Assembly (NCBI RefSeq): GCF_030651615.1
Contig: NZ_JAUSCG010000246.1
Coordinates: 1-7,467 of the forward strand
Direction of reading: 5' to 3'
Source of the DNA: Methanocalculus sp.
GTDB taxonomy: Archaea > Halobacteriota > Methanomicrobia > Methanomicrobiales > Methanocorpusculaceae
DNA length: 7,467 nucleotides
Every line of letters starts with the position of its first letter. Position 1 is the first letter of the stretch. Shown one piece after another: positions 5,079-7,467 of this stretch. Both the position numbers and the translations under genes were made by a program. The notes below the pieces were generated by a model. It ran no database searches, was not told the DNA's origin, and saw only the letters and a list, made by a program, of their open reading frames with translations.

Positions 5079-6326
5079 TCATGATAGCGGAACACCTGCA
5101 TCATACCTTGCCTGGATCTCAGCCTGTGTGAATGCCCGCTCATAGGTGCCGAGGCCGCGGATCACCCCGTCGAATTTTCGTTGGTTATTGGTGAAGAAGG
5201 TTATCCCCTCAATTCCTCCAACCTGGTATAGTCCTGATGAATTGATAATCGTCCCCTGCTGGGAAATAGAATTCTCATGAGGTCCACCATTAACAAAGAT
5301 ACGCAACCATTCATTATCCTGATTGTATACTCCAACCACATGGTACCAGATACCTTCCACCGGAGATGTGGATGACCATCTGAATCGCCTGTGTTGATCC
5401 GTTCTGATTGCTATCTCAAATAATGAATTATCGGAGTTGTGTTGGAGGTGATAGGGACTATTGTCATTGTTACTCCCATCAACAACGATGGTGGCAAAGT
5501 TATGTGTTCCGTCCGGGGAGGCGGGATCGCGATTCCACTTCACCCATGCCTCTACGGTGAAGCCGTTGATCTCCGGTGCGACCACAATCTCCCTTGAGAA
5601 ACCGTCCGACCCACCACTGTTTGCCACCATGAGCGTGACGGTATATGTTCCCGGATGAGCGAAGGTATGTGATGGGTTCTGCGCCGTTGCATTGTTCCCG
5701 TCGCCAAAGTCCCACAACCATGACTCAATTACACCCAGAGAGGTATCAGTGAACTGACCAAAGAGCGGCGACAGCCCCGAATACGGATCAGCAGTGAAGC
5801 CCGCTACCGGCGTATCGTCCGGCCCCGGCCCGCTGCCAACCATGGCAATGATCGATCCAAATATCCTTACCTCGGCTTTTATGTCAATGATGACGAGGTC
5901 AAGGGTTCCGGCAGGAAAGCCGGTACCCTCTGCAGCCGTTAACCTGTCAATGGTGATCTTTGGACCCTCCGCAGTATTGTAAAGGTAAAGAACCTGTCCC
6001 GTGCTCCAGGTGACAGGAGCATCCGCTCGAGCGAGCATTGATTCGCCACCGGCCACAGTGGTTCTGATATCGATTGGGATGCCCCTTGTGGCACCTGATC
6101 CGTTCAGGAAGACAGCGTCGCCGCCCCGGTGCCGGATCGTGATATATTCTGTCCCGTTGATCTCAACGACCCCTGCTTCAGCTGCGATAAATGCAGACTT
6201 CTCAAGCCCCCCGGGTATCCCGTAGATGAATGCATAGATGATGATCGAGATGAGTGCAACCAGCAGTACAAGCAGTATGACGCTGATTGTGGGGGTGACT
6301 GCGTCTTCATGCCTTCTCGCTATCAT
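5079..6326 (-). CDS. Archaeal pilin-like secreted protein with PKD and LamG-like domains
   Basis: The 415-aa product begins with a class III (type IV pilin) signal: a short basic head MIARRHEDA, then a hydrophobic helix at about 14-36. Cleavage is expected before V10 (DA|VTPTISV) by an archaeal prepilin peptidase. Residues 40-165 form a pilin-type domain shared with the next gene (YITIRHRGGDAVFLN; YLYNTAEGPK). A PKD domain follows at about 172-251 (WLWDFGDG at 203-210, then HPGTYTVTLMV). A LamG/concanavalin-like fold is at about 254-413 (FTVEAWVKWN; WYHVVGVYNQ; FDGVIRGLGTYERAF). PKD and LamG domains mediate adhesion or glycan binding in other surface proteins. The product is probably anchored or assembled at the cell surface as an adhesin-like pilin. 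The ribosome site ggag lies 6 nt before the ATG. Confidence 0.88.
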   Translation of the reverse strand: MIARRHEDAVTPTISVILLVLLVALISIIIYAFIYGIPGGLEKSAFIAAEAGVVEINGTEYITIRHRGGDAVFLNGSGATRGIPIDIRTTVAGGESMLARADAPVTWSTGQVLYLYNTAEGPKITIDRLTAAEGTGFPAGTLDLVIIDIKAEVRIFGSIIAMVGSGPGPDDTPVAGFTADPYSGLSPLFGQFTDTSLGVIESWLWDFGDGNNATAQNPSHTFAHPGTYTVTLMVANSGGSDGFSREIVVAPEINGFTVEAWVKWNRDPASPDGTHNFATIVVDGSNNDNSPYHLQHNSDNSLFEIAIRTDQHRRFRWSSTSPVEGIWYHVVGVYNQDNEWLRIFVNGGPHENSISQQGTIINSSGLYQVGGIEGITFFTNNQRKFDGVIRGLGTYERAFTQAEIQARYDAGVPLS

Positions 6327-6332
6327 GGTTGT

Positions 6333-6336
6333 CTCC
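6333..6336 (-). promoter_or_regulatory. Ribosome binding site of the PKD/LamG pilin
   Basis: GGAG on the minus strand, with 6 nt (acaacc) to the ATG at 6324-6326, confirms this start. The 118-bp gap between the two pilin genes is A/T-rich; attataaa on the minus strand at about 6409-6416 is a candidate TATA box, which would allow independent transcription. Confidence 0.6.
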
Positions 6337-6444
6337 GGCAGATACTATGATGATAAAAATACTATTTTGAAGGATAGTTTATGACTCCTTCTAACTAATC
6401 ACGTAGAGTTTATAATTTGTTTATTGCGGAAATTGATATGATGT

Positions 6445-7389
6445 TCATCCAACCACAATAACCTCTTGTATCCAGTTTTGATTCAGTTGCAGTACCATCT
6501 GTAATCTGATCACTTTTACTCCATCAGTTGATTCGATGATGATTGGGGAGACCGTTGCAGTGCCTACATCAGCAAAGTTCCGATTTGTGTATGTTACGGT
6601 TGTAATTCCATTGCTGTTGATATTTGGATTCCATACTGCATTTGCTGAGATGACGACCCCCTGATCAAGAAGGGTATTTCCAGGCCGCTCACGAAGCGAG
6701 ATGGCTCCCGGAACTGTTCCATCGTATGGGGTGCCATCCGGCTTATTGACCTGGAAGGTAATTGATGTCTGTGTAAAGCCAACAAGCACAATTTCCTCAG
6801 GTACTGGAGGAGGGGTCGGTGTCGGGGTAGGTGTAGGTTCTGGTGTTGGGGTTGGCTCCGGGGTGGGAGTGGGTGGTAGATCTGGCAAATGCAATATGCT
6901 CTGGATAGCCAGATGCTCCATAAAAATCAGCAGCTGGGAACCAATATCCACCGCGGTGATTGTCCTCTCACCCGGGTCACAGCCGGTACCAGAGCTGATG
7001 GCAAGATCCCTGTCCTTTGTGAGCCGGGGGCCGTCTTCGGTATTGAACATGAAGATGCTCTCGCCCGGCCTCCAGTTCATGGGGGTAAGCGGAACCGCAC
7101 GGATTGATTCCCCGGTCATTGTAACGAAGAGATCAAGTACTTTCCCCTGTTCTGCTCCGGTTGTGTTCAGGGTAACGGTATCGCCGCCTTTATGCCTGAG
7201 TTCGATGTAGGGTGTACCCTCGGAATCATGGAGTTCGCTCTCAATGGCGATGTAGGGCGGCTGGACGATTGTGGGGGTGAGGCCGAAGATGGAGCTATAG
7301 ATGATGATCGCAAACAGGGCTGTAAGGGCGATCATCAGGGATACGCCGATTACGTTGGAGACTGCATCGTTGGATATATCTGGTTTCAT
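6445..7389 (-). CDS. Archaeal pilin-like secreted protein with Pro/Thr linker and C-terminal beta-rich domain
   Basis: The 314-aa product starts MKPDISNDA|VSNVIGVSLM, a class III signal with predicted cleavage before V10, and a hydrophobic helix at about 13-37. Residues 40-165 are clearly paralogous to the neighbouring gene: YIELRHKGGDTVTLNTTGA against YITIRHRGGDAVFLNGSGA, and FMFNTEDGP against YLYNTAEGP. A linker of alternating Pro and Thr/Glu (about 172-197) separates this from a C-terminal domain of about 115 residues (about 200-314). That domain looks beta-rich and Ig-like (FQVNKPDGTPYDGTVPG; GITTVTYTNRNF) but I cannot assign it to a family. It is probably surface-exposed, on the membrane or in pilus-like fibres. 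No strong ribosome site precedes the ATG. Confidence 0.83.
   Translation of the reverse strand: MKPDISNDAVSNVIGVSLMIALTALFAIIIYSSIFGLTPTIVQPPYIAIESELHDSEGTPYIELRHKGGDTVTLNTTGAEQGKVLDLFVTMTGESIRAVPLTPMNWRPGESIFMFNTEDGPRLTKDRDLAISSGTGCDPGERTITAVDIGSQLLIFMEHLAIQSILHLPDLPPTPTPEPTPTPEPTPTPTPTPPPVPEEIVLVGFTQTSITFQVNKPDGTPYDGTVPGAISLRERPGNTLLDQGVVISANAVWNPNINSNGITTVTYTNRNFADVGTATVSPIIIESTDGVKVIRLQMVLQLNQNWIQEVIVVG
6799..6876 (-). repeat. Coding low-complexity Pro/Thr repeat
   Basis: The linker encodes PTPTPEPTPTPEPTPTP and similar units from degenerate 6-bp repeats (plus strand ggtgtc, ggggta, ggtgta and variants). Such extended, probably glycosylated linkers separate domains in surface proteins. 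The repeat is prone to length change in multiples of 6 bp, which keeps frame. Confidence 0.85.
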
Positions 7390-7415
7390 GGTCAGCTTGC
7401 GTTTATGATGGTTGT

Positions 7416-7441
7416 AAGGAGGAGATTATGTGAGTCTCCTT
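7416..7441. repeat. Inverted repeat upstream of the second pilin gene
   Basis: AAGGAG (7416-7421) and CTCCTT (7436-7441) can pair around a 14-nt loop; GGAGA/TCTCC is an alternative pairing. It lies about 30 nt upstream of the ATG in the presumed leader or promoter and could influence either. Confidence 0.35.
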
Positions 7442-7448
7442 CAATCAT

Positions 7449-7467
7449 CTCTCTCTCTCTCTCTCTC
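7449..7467. repeat. (CT)n dinucleotide tract, cut by the window edge
   Basis: At least nine CT units run to the last base; on the minus strand this is a GA tract 60 nt or more before the pilin ATG. Its full length is unknown. Long dinucleotide tracts are uncommon in prokaryotes and can vary by slippage. Confidence 0.85.

Noticed and set aside
6701..7210. A 169-codon plus-strand frame rich in Gly/Val repeats
   Set aside because: It is the antisense of the Pro/Thr linker and pilin domain of the minus-strand gene; its repetitive Gly/Val run follows from that.

Overview
The window reads as chromosomal DNA of a euryarchaeal methanogen, most likely of the Methanomicrobiales/Methanomicrobia type. 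This is inferred from gene content (an ACT-domain COG2061-type regulator, archaeal class III signal-peptide pilins, a small AbrB protein), TATA-like boxes rather than -35/-10 promoters, a tRNA without an encoded CCA, and an archaeal solo-TnpB element. No taxonomic search could be run.

Layout, left to right. (1) 40-368: a 329-bp non-autonomous IS605/IS1341-type element (MITE) that keeps both ends of the larger element plus the segment matching the tnpB 3' end. Its right end touches the stop codon of the next gene. (2) 369-1621, minus strand: a two-gene unit with a 1-nt overlap, an ACT-domain regulator followed by a YrdC-type threonylcarbamoyl-AMP synthase. (3) 1626-3764: a segment bounded by an 18-bp direct repeat. 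The right copy is the 3' end of an intact tRNA-Gly(CCC) gene; the left copy is a tRNA fragment 5 nt upstream of the ACT gene. This is the footprint left by an element integrated into a tRNA gene. Inside it are a tandem repeat, possible gene debris, and a 1547-bp solo tnpB transposon (2074-3620) whose tnpB carries an in-frame TGA. (4) 3748-3818: tRNA-Gly(CCC), minus. (5) 3929-4779, minus: a class I SAM methyltransferase and an overlapping AbrB-type regulator with a His/Cys-rich N-terminus; a triple 9-bp repeat lies beside the likely promoter. (6) 5079-7389, minus: two paralogous pilin-like surface proteins, one with PKD and LamG-like domains and one with a Pro/Thr linker and a C-terminal beta-rich domain. 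A (CT)n tract sits upstream of the second at the window edge.

The strongest unexpected signal is in the two transposon copies. The segment expected to encode the guide-RNA scaffold (omega-RNA) of TnpB is preserved in the MITE although the protein frame is gone. Two of the four substitutions between the copies form a compensatory base pair in a predicted stem, which suggests selection on RNA structure. The second notable signal is the tRNA-Gly direct repeat, which implies that a tRNA-ACT-yrdC cluster was split by integration.
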